A stretch of 64,000 bases of DNA, taken from contig NC_134983.1 in assembly GCF_050947335.1 (NCBI RefSeq), forward strand, positions 4,464,001 through 4,528,000, in the 5' to 3' direction. Source of the DNA: Megachile rotundata (Eukaryota > Arthropoda > Insecta > Hymenoptera > Megachilidae). Shown here piece after piece: positions 49,166-60,559 of this stretch (within the stretch, counting starts at the first letter, position 1; each line of letters starts with the position of its first letter). The position numbers and the translations under genes are program-made. Under the pieces are notes generated by a model that ran no database searches, was not told where the DNA came from, and worked only from the letters and a program-made list of their open reading frames with translations.

Positions 49166-49797
49166 TTAACACGTTCACGCCGGTGGGTCACACTTAATTA
49201 TCCCGTGGGGCGAAGTGCATCACAGGTGGGTTTTCAAAAACTAAGTTTATTTTATTTTTTGTCAACATTATAAACAAAAATTGAGTATTATAAGCATTAA
49301 CATTCAATATTTTAAATTGATAACGATTATTTATTTATAAGCATGCAACTTTTTAAAACATTCTAAACATAATGCGGGCTGGCCCTTACCACTTTTACAA
49401 TATGTTCTTACTTCTTTACTTTTTTTCGCGGCGTATAATCTACCTTCTATTTTCGATAATTGTTTGTAACATTCTTTACATCGTTTTCTTGTTTTTCTGG
49501 CAGCCCCTTTGAACAATTGTAGAAAATGTGTGTTTTCTTGACCGTTTTTTCTTTTCTATTTCACATTCTTCAATTTCTCTGTGAAAAATTCAAAAAGGAA
49601 AAGTGCTAACCGCCTCTATAGAAGAAAAGATAATTTTACCTATCTTTACACTTGATGCAAGAAATGTGCGTTTTGAAAACTCAATGTCAAAACTGTTTTG
49701 ATCGCGTATTTAGCGCGTTCGAAGCTTCGAAGGAGTAACAATGCCGCCCCCCCATCGAAGAAAAACGTAAATATTCGCCCCGGCGTGAACGTGTTAA
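49166..49797 (-). mobile_element. piggyBac deletion derivative
   Basis: TTAA (49166-49169, 49794-49797) flanks 624 bp with ends CACGTTCACGCCGG on both sides (right end on the minus strand), matching over 14 bases. TTAA plus the transposase C-terminus inside (49331-49516) make this a piggyBac-family element that has lost most of its gene. A full relative would be about 2-3 kb. Confidence 0.88.
49331..49516 (-). pseudogene. piggyBac transposase C-terminal cysteine-rich domain
   Basis: The minus-strand frame of about 61 codons (TAA at 49331-49333) contains RKRCKECYKQLSK, then a basic stretch, then TYCKSGKGQPALCLECF and a final HAY. A CxxC pair, C and CLxCFxxxH is the pattern of the zinc-ribbon-like domain at the C-terminus of piggyBac transposases, which binds the transposon ends. 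The frame is open a little upstream (THFLQLF). The DDD catalytic domain is absent. The start shown is not a true start; it is the surviving 3' end of a longer gene. Confidence 0.82.
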
Positions 49798-52747
49798 GAG
49801 ATATTTCATTAAATAGATCATTAGAAAAAATGTAACATTAATAACTTGTTAACAGCAGTTATACCATAATTTGTTGCAACTGTTCTAATAATACTTTTAT
49901 ATAACCAAATTTTTAAATGAAAAAAATAAGTAACTATTTGAATCCCAGACCGTTCGATCTACAGTCAAACAATTAACCACGCAACTAATATTATATATAT
50001 GTAAATGTATTTTAGAATTTGAAGAATATCTTCAATTATTAATATTCCTTAAACAATTACCATTTTGCCTTCCAAAGTATGTTATACAAATGTCCAGTTA
50101 GATGTGCACTATAATATGATAAAGTTTCATAAATGAGTGAGCGTAATACTACAGTAGTTTCTCTCGTTAAATCAAGAATGTGCTGATTGAACAAAACTTT
50201 ATGAAATGTATAAAATATTTATACGGTATAATCTGGTCGTACTTTAATATTAATGATCTGAAATTCATATAAATTTTTAGTAATTGGTAATTTTCACTTA
50301 TATAAAAAGTTTGATTATGACGTGGAAAAGCTAAAACGAATCTATATCAATGTTCATAAATATATGGTTTGATCTAAAAGTAAATTTATTTGCTACACCT
50401 ATTATGTTCATCAAATACTAATAAATCGATTCGAATAAAATAGCAACACACCTTATATTAGATTTATTATGTTATTTAAATATCTCAACCTTTTAGTTGA
50501 CGATTAATTTAATTTAATATTAATCTAAGTTTAATTTAGTCTCATTACTCAATATTCGATTTTAAAAGATTTATTTATTTCATTTTTAACCAAAGCCAAT
50601 ATAAGGGGTTAGCTAACTGTGATAGATTATTTGAAATGATGTGTCCGAATTACATATAGAAAGTTTTCTATAAGGTGACAGTTTCATAAATAAGTCGAGA
50701 TATATGTCTATGGTCAGTAAGTCGAGCGTGGAGTCCACGTGCCAAACATACCGGCCATTTTGTACAATACGTAATTCGTTTTCGATCGGAACATACGTGC
50801 GCTTTGAAAGTGGCCAACCAGGAGTACGTGAACCAGCTTCCGAGCTTGTTGATGCTGTTGTAAACGGGATGAGAATTTATGTGCAAACAGTCGGTCGGTT
50901 ACCGTCCAGTGGATTGCAGTTTGTTATTAGTGAGGCTGCATGTCCTATAAAACGTGAATGTTACGTGGTATAGCGGCGTGCGACGCGTACTGAACCGAAA
51001 AATAATACGCAGGCTGAAATGGAAACCTTCTGGCAGATTGGGGACACTAGGAAGCGAATCGACATGTAAAAGATCGGGATCGCTATGATAGAGAGATTTG
51101 AATATCAAAAAATTGTTTCTGTCAGGAATAAAAAGAAAAACGTTTTGTGCGTGAGTCACGCGCGTTAGATGAAAAATTTTCGTATATATTCGGGATAGAA
51201 ATATTGGGATAGGTGCGTTTGAATTACGTTTTTGGAGATTAGGTTTAAACCTTTTTTTTTTATTCAACACTCGAACATTTAAGAATTTAGGATGTTCAAA
51301 ATTTGAGGAACTTTGAACATTTTTAATTCGAGTTTGAAATTTATAACTTAGGAGTTTCAGAATTTAAAAACGTGGGAAATCGAAAATTTGTAAATTTATA
51401 TTTTCTTATAGAAATATACAAATTACACGTATGAAAATTTCCAAATTGTATAATTTTGAAGTTGACAAATTTTATTTAATGAATTTGGCAATTAGAAAAC
51501 TTGAAAGGTAAGAAATATTGATACTTGAAAATTTTTGAATTTTAATATCTGAAAATTTTAGAACTTTGAAACTTGTTGATTATAGGATTCTACTCAGTGA
51601 ATACATTTTATAAATTTTGAACAATTAACTTAATATGCCTTATAATACAAACAAATATTTCCTGTTATATTTTAGTTATATTAACATTAAAATATCCAAA
51701 TGTTTTTTTAACTTACAACTAATGTATTCGCTTAAGGTATTACATATTAATCAGATCTTTTTCTTAATTTTCTTCAATAAAGTAGCTAAGAGTTTAAACA
51801 TTACCTGTTCATATTTCATTACATCTATCTTTTTTGTGGAGAGTATAACTTAATTACACGTTGCAGCGGACCTTGTGCACTACAAATTTAGTACATCATG
51901 GCGAAATTGTGTTTATCATGCTCGCAATTTCGTTGGCTGTAACCTTTTACTACTTTTGTTTTAAAGTTGATGAAAAATTACTTTATCAAGCATTAAATTG
52001 TGCCTACCATTAGATACGGGTGAAAATTGTGTGATGCATTGAAAAACAGATATTTAGACAAATATACAGAACTTTAAATACTGACATGGGAAAATTGGAA
52101 TGTCTACCTTACTTTATTGAAATTAAACATTTTCACCTTCATTTTTCTATATTATACATACATGAAAAGATTTTGTTTCATTTTGGTTGAAAAGATATAT
52201 AATATTGAATAACTTGATTTAAATGATTACGTAAGAAAATCATATATTGCAATTACGAAAAATTGTTATAGTATACAATGTGAGTACTAGTTGTTACTAA
52301 CAGACTAACATAGAAAGCTGTAATTACATTCAAATTCTCAAATCAAGCGTTTACGAGAAAATAACAAATTGTAATATTATATTGTATTATTGTATTAATT
52401 ATAATATTATTTCATACATAACCCAATATAATATTTATTTGTTAAGTTTGTATGGGTTGATCGCTTACTATTGAATTTCAGCAAATACGTAATAATTTTA
52501 TTTAATCAAATAAAATTAATTAGTATAATCCCAGATTTCTACATATTTCGACTAATATTATGTTTCTCCCCAAATATCTATTTCATGCACAGATATCTAT
52601 TTCATACCTGTATACAGTTAATATCAAATATCGTAATTTTCCATAAAATTAAACTAAAATAAATTAATCTGACGCATACATTGAAAATCAGTTACACATT
52701 GAGTTATAAATTTAAAACTGACAACTAATTTATTTAATTTTACCTTT
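49798..52747. other. Spacer with a GC-elevated block at about 50700-51080
   Basis: The block is open on both strands (50704-50973 plus, 50899-51270 minus) without recognised domains. The rest is AT-rich; 51290-51620 is enriched in gaaaatttgaa-like words. Confidence 0.4.
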
Positions 52748-53838
52748 CTACTGTTACGAGCCGGAGGGGTCACAGCCGCGTGGCTGGGGGCTGTATTTTG
52801 GTCAAGGTAGTGTTACTAGGGTAACTCAGGTTTGTTACTTAACCTGAGCGCCAAAGGAAAATAGACGCGGGGATGAGCTGACGTATGGCTAACGCCGGGT
52901 GCCCCGGGAGATTGGTTATCGTGAACAAGCCGACGTATGGCTAACGCCGGGGGTCACAGGATTGGTCAAGACGCGGGGATGTACTGACGTATGGCTAACG
53001 CCGGGTGCCCCAGGAAAATGATATGTGAACTAGCCGACGTATGGCTAACGCCGGGTGTCACAGGAAATGTTAGTATTTTGTGCTCGTAACAAAGATATGC
53101 CAGTATACCTCGAGCGGTTAAGATATACCGACTGGTGGGTTTGTTAGGACTTTGATTATAATTGACAGACAAAAATTAAGTTTAAATATAAAAGGTTGAA
53201 AATATATTCTTTTCCCAAAACCGGAATTAAAAATGGTTATGTGTATTTGTCGGTTAAGGTGATTTTTACAAGAAATGTTCTTGACTTGATTTTACTTGAG
53301 TTTAAAATGTTTCGACTCCGACAAAGCGAGAATCTAATCCTGCCTAGTTTTAACGGAAAACAAGCGAAACGGGGACCCGAAAGTACTTTAGAAAAAATGC
53401 CTAACAGTAAACTATACGTACTGTATGGTTATCAATGTTGCTCGAAGGGGACTCTAACCCGATCTTGCTCAAAAGTGACTTAGTTTTATTTCAACATGAA
53501 TGACTCTAACTAAACTCTGACAGAGGTTCCTCGTTAGTTCACGTCCGAGAATTAACTGGGTCCGAGGCGTCTTCTCCACAACTCTTTTTATACTCAAAAA
53601 TGGGTAGAAAACGAGTAGTGGTGGAGACGGTGGGAACGAATCAACGCAACGTTTTCGTCTAACAAATTTTCATCGCGTTGGTCTGAAGACGTTAGATGAT
53701 TCTCGAGCGAAGCCTAATAAGGAAACCCTGGTAACTGGGAAAGCTAGGCAAGACTAGACTCTCGCTTCGCGGTGGTCTTAGGCTACTCTCGAATATTCAT
53801 CTCCGAGGAGTAAAAATCATTGGCGTACGTAACACTAC
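52748..53838. mobile_element. Probable solo LTR (Gypsy-like ends), 1083 bp
   Basis: 52752-53834 begins TGTTACGAGCC and ends CGTACGTAACA, so it has TG...CA termini with a 7-base terminal inverted repeat (TGTTACG). It is flanked by the 4-bp direct repeat CTAC (52748-52751, 53835-53838). TGTTACG...CGTAACA ends and a 4-bp duplication are common in insect Gypsy LTRs. A TATA-like tataaaagg lies at about 53187. No gag or pol motif occurs inside, so a single recombined LTR is the simplest reading. The orientation is uncertain; a non-autonomous DNA element with TGT ends is the alternative. Confidence 0.65.
52868..53070 (+). repeat. GC-rich dimeric minisatellite
   Basis: The 20-base core gacgtatggctaacgccggg occurs exactly four times (52880, 52932, 52986, 53036), 50-54 bases apart. 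Odd copies are followed by tgcccc, even copies by a gtcacagga string, so the higher-order unit is about 105 bp made of two half-units. It lies in the left part of the putative solo LTR. Confidence 0.9.
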
Positions 53839-56315
53839 GAATTAACAATATTTTTTTATTAAAAAATGACGTCATATTCAATAATACGTGAACGAAGTAC
53901 CCACAGTAAACCGGAATATTCATCGAAACGTTATTAAATTAAAAGACAATATGTAGTTTTATCAAATAACAAGAAATATACTCACAGTATAGTTCTTATA
54001 TACACAATAGATTTTCTAAAAAATTTAGTTATTTGAGCGAACTTTTTTATGTAATAATTCTAACCGAAATTGAGAGAAGAATGTTCGCAACGCGATTTCA
54101 TCGCGGCAAATTTTAAACGACCTCCCTCTACACACAAAGCGATAACCGCTTACGCGACAAATTTCTCGCTGCGTTTTCGATATTCATTCAACGCCGACAA
54201 TATGGTAAAATCGAAGGATGCAGTGCATTATAAGGGGGTAAGTGAATCATAATTTTGCAGCCATCGAATGGCAACTGCACGCAATTACTGTTTCGTGAAC
54301 GCAGGATATGCGTTTTTATGCGATGGAATAATCGAACGGCTGTACGGGCAATAAAATAAATGATGAATGGGCACGAAATTTATATTTGACAAAATCGAAT
54401 ATTACTCTCCTAGTCTCCCTTTTCATGAACCATGGCCAGTTTCCAGATAGCGTATGTACTTTTGCTAATTCATTTGATGCAATACTCGAACCCGGTTTTA
54501 GTACAATGGAATTTCGGAGGTTTGAATACCTCGAACATTAATACGTCCAAATTCACTGCGAATAGACTGCTGAATAGAGTTATAAATTCACTATACTTTT
54601 AGCTAACTTCCTATTGTACTATATCCTAACTGTACAGACTACAGTAATCGTTCGTTATAAGCAAAAATATTCTGTAGGATATAAAAATGCAGACGCGTAG
54701 GATTTTTTTATATCGATTACTATATTATTTTTGCAATGTCACATAATGCAAATAAAACACTTTGGAAACATAAGGTCGCTGTACGTTTTTCATCAAATAA
54801 AATATGCAAAATTGCTGAAGCAAGTTTAAATTGTTCTTCTTTTACGAACAACGATAAAAATCTATTCAAGTATGAATAAAGCTATGTGTTAATCTTATGT
54901 GATTTTAAGTTTTATATTTACAAAATATGGCGTATTAAAAATATTTGCAGTTAATATACTAAGAGAGCTTTTTGTATACAGGGTGTTAGGTTTGCAAGGG
55001 ATGAGAGATCATTTGAAACATATTCAGCTATGTATTCATTTATGTAAAGTATCGTGATGTTTGAGATATTGTCCACTTTGTTAATTTTGTTTATTTCATT
55101 TCCGAAGTAAACGAGAATTAGTAAACCGAAAGTAAAAGTAGTAAAAAGTAAACCGAAGTAAACTGAAATGTTTAGAATGCCATCCTTGACAATGTAGTTC
55201 AAGGTCAAGATCAATAACGGATTCTCGATTCTGGACATTTATCGATGTTTCTCTCGCGGTGGTCTAATAAATATATTCAAGTTATCGGGGATATTTGGTG
55301 GTTCGTTAAACTCGTATCTCTGCAGTCTATATTCACTTGATTCTTTTATTTCGATCAGTTCGGAGCGCATGTGGGTTCGACTTCATGCGATGTTGGTGCG
55401 CAAGCTAGCCGTGATATAGGTCACCGGAAATAATCCGGATTTTTTTTTAATACTCTGCCTTTCCTTTTTTCCGAATGCTCGTATCCGCAGCAAATAAACT
55501 GCGGTTGTTTGAATTCTGCGTTTGGCAATATTCGAATCGATGAATATCCATTTTTGGTGGTTATTATCTGGATTTCCTGTATTTCCATTGTTCGTAGCTA
55601 GTGGTGTGTTTTTTTTTCGGTGGGGTAGCTGGTTCAATGAAAAATTATTATTACTCTGTTATGATAGAAGTTTAATATGAAGAGTATAACACGCGAATGT
55701 TCGGATATCGAGAACGGTAGTTTTCTCTCCGGAAAGTAATAACCTAAAGAGTAAACCCTACGACTCGCTATAATGTTTATCTGTTATGAAACCCAGAGAT
55801 TTATTTGTTATTGAAACCTTGAGATTTCAATTTCAACGGACGAAACAGCTTAAATATTATAAATAAATAGAAAGAAAATACGTTAGAAGCGGAACTGTAT
55901 TTCCACTTGAGTCGTTTAATTTGAAAATGAAACAAATACATTATTGCGAGATATTTAAGGAATTCGGTTGCAAATGTTACAATTAAAAGTGACTTCATCC
56001 ACTATCAAATTAAATGGCAAGTCATTGCTATAACTGCGTATATGTTAGTCAATGAACATTTAATTATTAACTGTCTATTTGGTAAATGTAATTGGTAAGA
56101 GAAGACAGCCATTACTGAAATTGAAGTCGTGTGTTATGTGATATAACTCTTCGTGAATCAAATGTTGGAATTAGTTAAATTCTCCCTATCTCTATACAAC
56201 TATAACTCCAGTATTCTACTCGGATTTATGTAACCTGAAATAAAAATTACACTTCCATAAGTACGATAAGAAATATAGGAAATAAATAATGAAGGAAATC
56301 TGAGAATTTCGGAAT
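53839..56315. other. Spacer with a GC-elevated block at about 54070-54330
   Basis: 54979-54990 reads cagggtgttagg next to TA, a transposon-end-like string without a visible partner. No gene was recognised; 55383-55637 and similar frames are unsupported. Confidence 0.4.
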
Positions 56316-56418
56316 TTGGAAAGAACCCTTTTTTGTTTTTGTTTTTTTTTAATCCAGGTTTTACATCGCATCTACCTTCAGGTGATTAGCGACGACTGGG
56401 TTCTATTTTGGAAAGAAC
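56316..56418 (-). mobile_element. Tiny non-LTR retroelement tail insertion
   Basis: The 12-bp direct repeat tttggaaagaac (56316-56327, 56407-56418) flanks 79 bp. On the minus strand these run from a GC-moderate segment (ending cacctgaaggtagatgcg and about 20 more bases) into an A-rich tail of A runs with single C interruptions. A target duplication of this size plus a 3' A-rich tail marks target-primed insertion of a 5'-truncated LINE or SINE. The source family cannot be named from so little. Confidence 0.7.
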
Positions 56419-58144
56419 TCTATTTATCTGACAAGTAGTACGTATCATTTCCGTTCTTTGCTGTTCGTTCGTTTAAGTATAAGATACTCTGTCTAATAAT
56501 GAATATCTACTTTTACGTAAACATATTGAGAATTTAAGTAGGTCGCATAATTTCTAATTATTAATTATCGTAATTGTTTTAAGATACCATAGTGGTATTT
56601 TTCAAAAATCATATTTATTATTATTGAAATCATATCAGTTCTTCCTTATTGAATAATTTAAAACTAACACACCTTCTATATTCAATATTTGAAAAATATT
56701 AAACTTAACCTGCTTATTAAAACTATGATACTTTTAATGACTGACGATTGATGTATTTGTCTGAGAAGAATTTGCAGATAACTTTAATCTGAAATTTTAA
56801 TATGAAAGTGGCTACATGGAAGATTCCTTGTGAACTAGGTTAATATAAAAAGAAAATTTTAGCAAAGTGCCTGTCGTATAAGCCGAATTTCATAAAATTT
56901 GTAACCTCTTCCAGCGATAAATTAAAAACTTTCGTAGATATTGACATAATCGTAATTCACGCGATAAAAGAGGACTCACTTTGTATGCATGTAAAATTTG
57001 ATGGAGATTGGTTAATTTATTATTGAGATATCGTGCCAGTCAGCTTGCGTAACAGAGTTTCGTGAAAAACGCGTTCAGAATATTACAGCGGTGTATCATT
57101 CTCTTATGTATCCTCTGAGAGTCATTACAACTTTGTTGTTTTAACGCACCACGGAATGAAATTCGGAAAGGTACTCTTTATATACAATAATGTAAGAAAA
57201 TACAACAAAAGACTATTAATTTTTTACAGTTAGAAATTTACAATTTTCACAATTACGGTTAGATTATTCACCATTTTTTTGCACTGGAATTGCAATTAGT
57301 TTCACTAAGATACACACTGTATTACATGATAATAAATTCATATCCCATTTTTAAGTATGCACAAAAAATAATGATCTAAAATACGTTCCACTTTTACAAT
57401 TTAACATCACGACAAAATAAAAATAAACCATTTAATTATTTATATTTTAATTTATAACTGCCCTTAGTATGGAACCGATTGTAAAAACTTGCTATAATAT
57501 GCATTTTCTTTTTAATGAAACTAACGCTAAAAAATTACAAGGCTAACTTATATTTGTATGTTGATGGGTAATCTCAAAATTTAAACTTTGAACGTGTAAT
57601 TACAAATTTTTGGAAATGTAGAAAAAAGGAAAATGAGTTAAAAAATGCTATCTAATTTGGAACACGTATAAAATTATTAATACAAGATTATAAAACTTCA
57701 TTTTTAATATAAGAAATGAATTTGTTCAAATATAAGACAAATACATACACAATTATTTGTACATCAGTACATATCTTTTGAACAACCACACAAATATATT
57801 TTATTTTAATTTAATTTATGTAACATGACATTTTTCATTTAGCTCTACATGTTCACATGTTCATATTTAAATATATATAATTGTAATGCTTTTAATATAA
57901 TTGTAATTGTAATGCATGTAAATATATATAATTAATAATGCTTTTTAATATTATCAAGGTACCTGATGTAAAATATGTTTCATATTGGGTATACTGTACA
58001 TATTACAAACTTTCATACTTTAAAAAAAAAAAATAATAGTTATTTTTAGACGAAGATTTAATGGTGAATTGCTACTTGAAGTTCGGAAACAAATACGTTT
58101 AATGATAAATTCACAGATGTGCTTTTCCAAATCTCTTGTATTTA
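56419..58144. other. AT-rich spacer
   Basis: 57064-57075 carries the gaaaaacgcgtt word seen in other repeats of the window, within a longer similar context. 57860-57945 repeats aaatatatataatt and taatgc words. No gene was recognised. Confidence 0.45.
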
Positions 58145-58709
58145 TACGTGGTGCGATCACTAAGTTCCGGGATTGTGTCTGCTGTGACCAAACGGATCAC
58201 ACGATTGACTTGTGCTCGCAGGACATTTGAATAACAAGAGACATATGACACGAAGTTTGGAAGCGATATCTTCATTGAATCCTGTGTTATACAAGTTTAT
58301 GGTAGCATACGCACGCTCTCCTTTGCGAAATCACGATTGACTCTAAATGGGAACAAAAGGATAAACAAAAAAAAAAAAAAAACGAAAAAAAACAAAATGG
58401 AACATGGTCGTCCTTTCTCACCTTCCGTATTCACCATATTTGGAACCCTGTGATTTCTTCTTGTTTCTCAAAATCAAATTAAAGTTCATTGGGCGCCAAT
58501 TTGACACGGTGGACGAGATTCAACGCGAATCGCAGCAGATGCTTGACACGCTTCGACAAAAAGACTTCTAGGAAGCTTTCCAAAAATGGCAGAGGCGCTA
58601 GGATCGGTGCATAGCTGCCCAAGGGGTGTACTTTGAAGGGGATAGTAGTATACAGATCTTTATCTGCATATACGGGACCAATCCTGGAACTTAATGATCG
58701 CACCTCGTA
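58145..58709 (+). mobile_element. Internally deleted mariner, second lineage
   Basis: TA (58145-58146, 58708-58709) flanks 561 bp with ends CGTGGTGCGATCACTAAGTT and, on the minus strand, CGAGGTGCGATCATTAAGTT. A poly-A stretch (about 58368-58396) lies in the middle. Only the 3' part of the transposase gene remains. Ends and protein differ from the mariners at 45651 and 59662. Confidence 0.88.
58401..58660 (+). pseudogene. mariner transposase C-terminal fragment
   Basis: The plus-strand frame reads LSHLPYSPYLEPCDFFLFLK, the third catalytic Asp block of mariner transposases (usually YSPDLAPCDFFLF; here the Asp before L has become Tyr). It continues through IQRESQQMLDTLRQKDF, a TAG (58569-58571), EAFQKWQRR, another TAG, then DRCIAAQGVYFEGD, the normal mariner ending. 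The N-terminal domain and the first two catalytic Asp are deleted. Confidence 0.88.
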
Positions 58710-58719
58710 TATCTCTATA

Positions 58720-58990
58720 CATCCAAATCTTCACATTTCCAAATCTCCACATTTCTAAATTTCTACAATTCGAAATCGTCAGACTTTCAAATCTTCATAT
58801 TTTGAAATCATTGCACATTCAAATCCCCAGATATTCAAATCCCGTATCCTACATTCTTAAATCTCAAAATCTCCATCTTCCTAAACCCTGAAATTTTCAG
58901 ACTTCTAACTTCCCAAATTCCCAAATCCCAAATTTCAGAATCCCCAAATTCCTAAACTCCATAATTTCAGAATCTTCAAATTTCTAAATT
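58720..58990. repeat. Degenerate aaatctcc minisatellite
   Basis: Units such as catttctaaatt, tcaaatcttcat and cccaaatcccaaat repeat imperfectly. The array starts within about 15 bases of the right end of the mariner at 58147-58707. Confidence 0.7.
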
Positions 58991-59659
58991 TCCTCGCAAA
59001 CAATCAGATTTGTTCTCGCGTGTGTCCCAGTTTTCCCCAGATATCTAATTTTATCTAGGTTTCTTCTACAACGAGCTATGCAATAAACTTATGCACGATA
59101 ATGTACAATTTAGAATCGCTTAGTTCGCATAAAGTTAAAAATAAAAATCTTGTTTACTGCGTACTAGAATTGAAACTCTCAGGGAATTATTGATCCTGTT
59201 CCGCTGCTTCGGAAGTCAGAAACTAAGCTGTTCTGCGAAAAACGTCTTACCGTTTCCGCGTCGTACATCGCGTAAATGCTCCGAAAAGCAACGTTTTTAA
59301 GAACGACCCGCGGATTCTTTTTTCGCCGGTGCTTTCAGCTGTACTTTTTATTTTTCTTCATGCTTGGCGAATCATCTCGAAACAGGTGCTGCTGGCAATT
59401 TAATTGCGATGTCAAGTTCTGGTTACTTTATCGAATGAGTATTATCCCCTTTTATCGGTCGATGAGTCTCGTGAGCGGAATAATAAAGCTGAATGAAGCT
59501 GTCTCCCCGTTAATACTTCGCGGCTGATGAATATACCATTCATTAACGGCTCCTTTTGTTTGCTTGTTAATTCAACTCATCATTGATTAATGCACTTCGA
59601 TATTCCCGAGCAAATCTTTTCCATCGGCGGATAAGACTCAATGCGAACCTTGATGAAGA
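58991..59659. other. GC-elevated spacer
   Basis: 59200-59640 has more GC than average and an 83-codon plus-strand frame (59276-59527) without recognised features. Confidence 0.4.
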
Positions 59660-60559
59660 TACGAGGTGTGACACAAAAGTAACGAGACTAGTCCAATAAA
59701 TCATTGTACCTGCAGAATCAGTTCTCCGTGACATTATCACCTTCAAAGTAGTCCCCTTCAGCATTCACACACTTTTGCATTCGGTGCTGCTATTGCTGGT
59801 AACAATTCTGGAACGAGGTTTTTGGAAGTCCTTTCGGACGATTCTCCGTTTTTGCCTGAACCTCTTCAACTGAGGTGAAATGGGTTCCCTTTAAGCAAAA
59901 TTTAACTTTAGGAAATAAAAAAAAGTCGCATGAAGCCAAATCAGGCGAATAAGGAGGATTCCCTATCACAATAATAATTTTGCTGGTCAGAAACTGCTTG
60001 ACAGATAGTGCCGTGTGAGCGGGTGCTTTGTCCCGGAGCAACAGCCATCCATCGCTTCACAACTGTGGCCTTTTTTTCCTAATTTTTTCACGAAGTCTTT
60101 TTAGTATTTCAATGTAATAGTGTTAGTTAACAGTCTGACCACTGGGAAACCACTCAATCATTACAATTCCATTATTGTCGAATTTTGATTTTGACATGCG
60201 TTCTTTTTTGGATTTTGGGGTTCCTGAAGACTTCCATTGCATCGACTGGCGCTTACTTTGTGAGTCATAGGTAAAAATACATGTCTCATAACATGTTACA
60301 ACAGATTTCAACAAATTTTACAAGAAACTTGATGTTTATTCGCTGTTCGGTTTTTACGTTAGACATTTTTCCGGCAGAATGCAGTTGCACGTGTTCACTA
60401 AATAACGCAATATTTCCAAATGGTATGACCGTTTCAATCGAAATTGGCAACATGGATAGAGGAGGTATGTGGGATGATGCCACAAAAATAATTGCTGCTA
60501 ATTCCATTGTTTTTTCAAGTTACAGACCTAGTCTCGTTACTTTTGTGTCACACCTCGTA
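59660..60559 (-). mobile_element. Internally deleted mariner, third lineage
   Basis: TA (59660-59661, 60558-60559) flanks 896 bp whose ends are the near-perfect inverted repeat CGAGGTGTGACACAAAAGTA, extending past 25 bases on each side. It encodes a broken transposase on the minus strand. It is about 0.4 kb shorter than a full mariner because the middle of the N-terminal half is missing. Confidence 0.93.
59718..60366 (-). pseudogene. mariner transposase pseudogene with mutated first catalytic Asp
   Basis: The ATG at 60366 gives MSNVKTEQRINIKFLVKF, the mariner N-terminus, for about 26 codons. The frame then changes and jumps to VVTCYETCIFTYDSQSK, where relatives read GDETWIFTYD, so most of the DNA-binding half is deleted and the first catalytic Asp is Tyr. 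Next come SKRQSMQWKS, the second Asp block RDKAPAHTALS and the third YSPDLASCDFFLFPK, with 34 residues between those two Asp. A TAG (in QQ*QHRMQKC) precedes the tail ECGDYFEGDN-like ending at TGA 59718-59720. Catalysis would be lost even without the stop. Confidence 0.92.
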
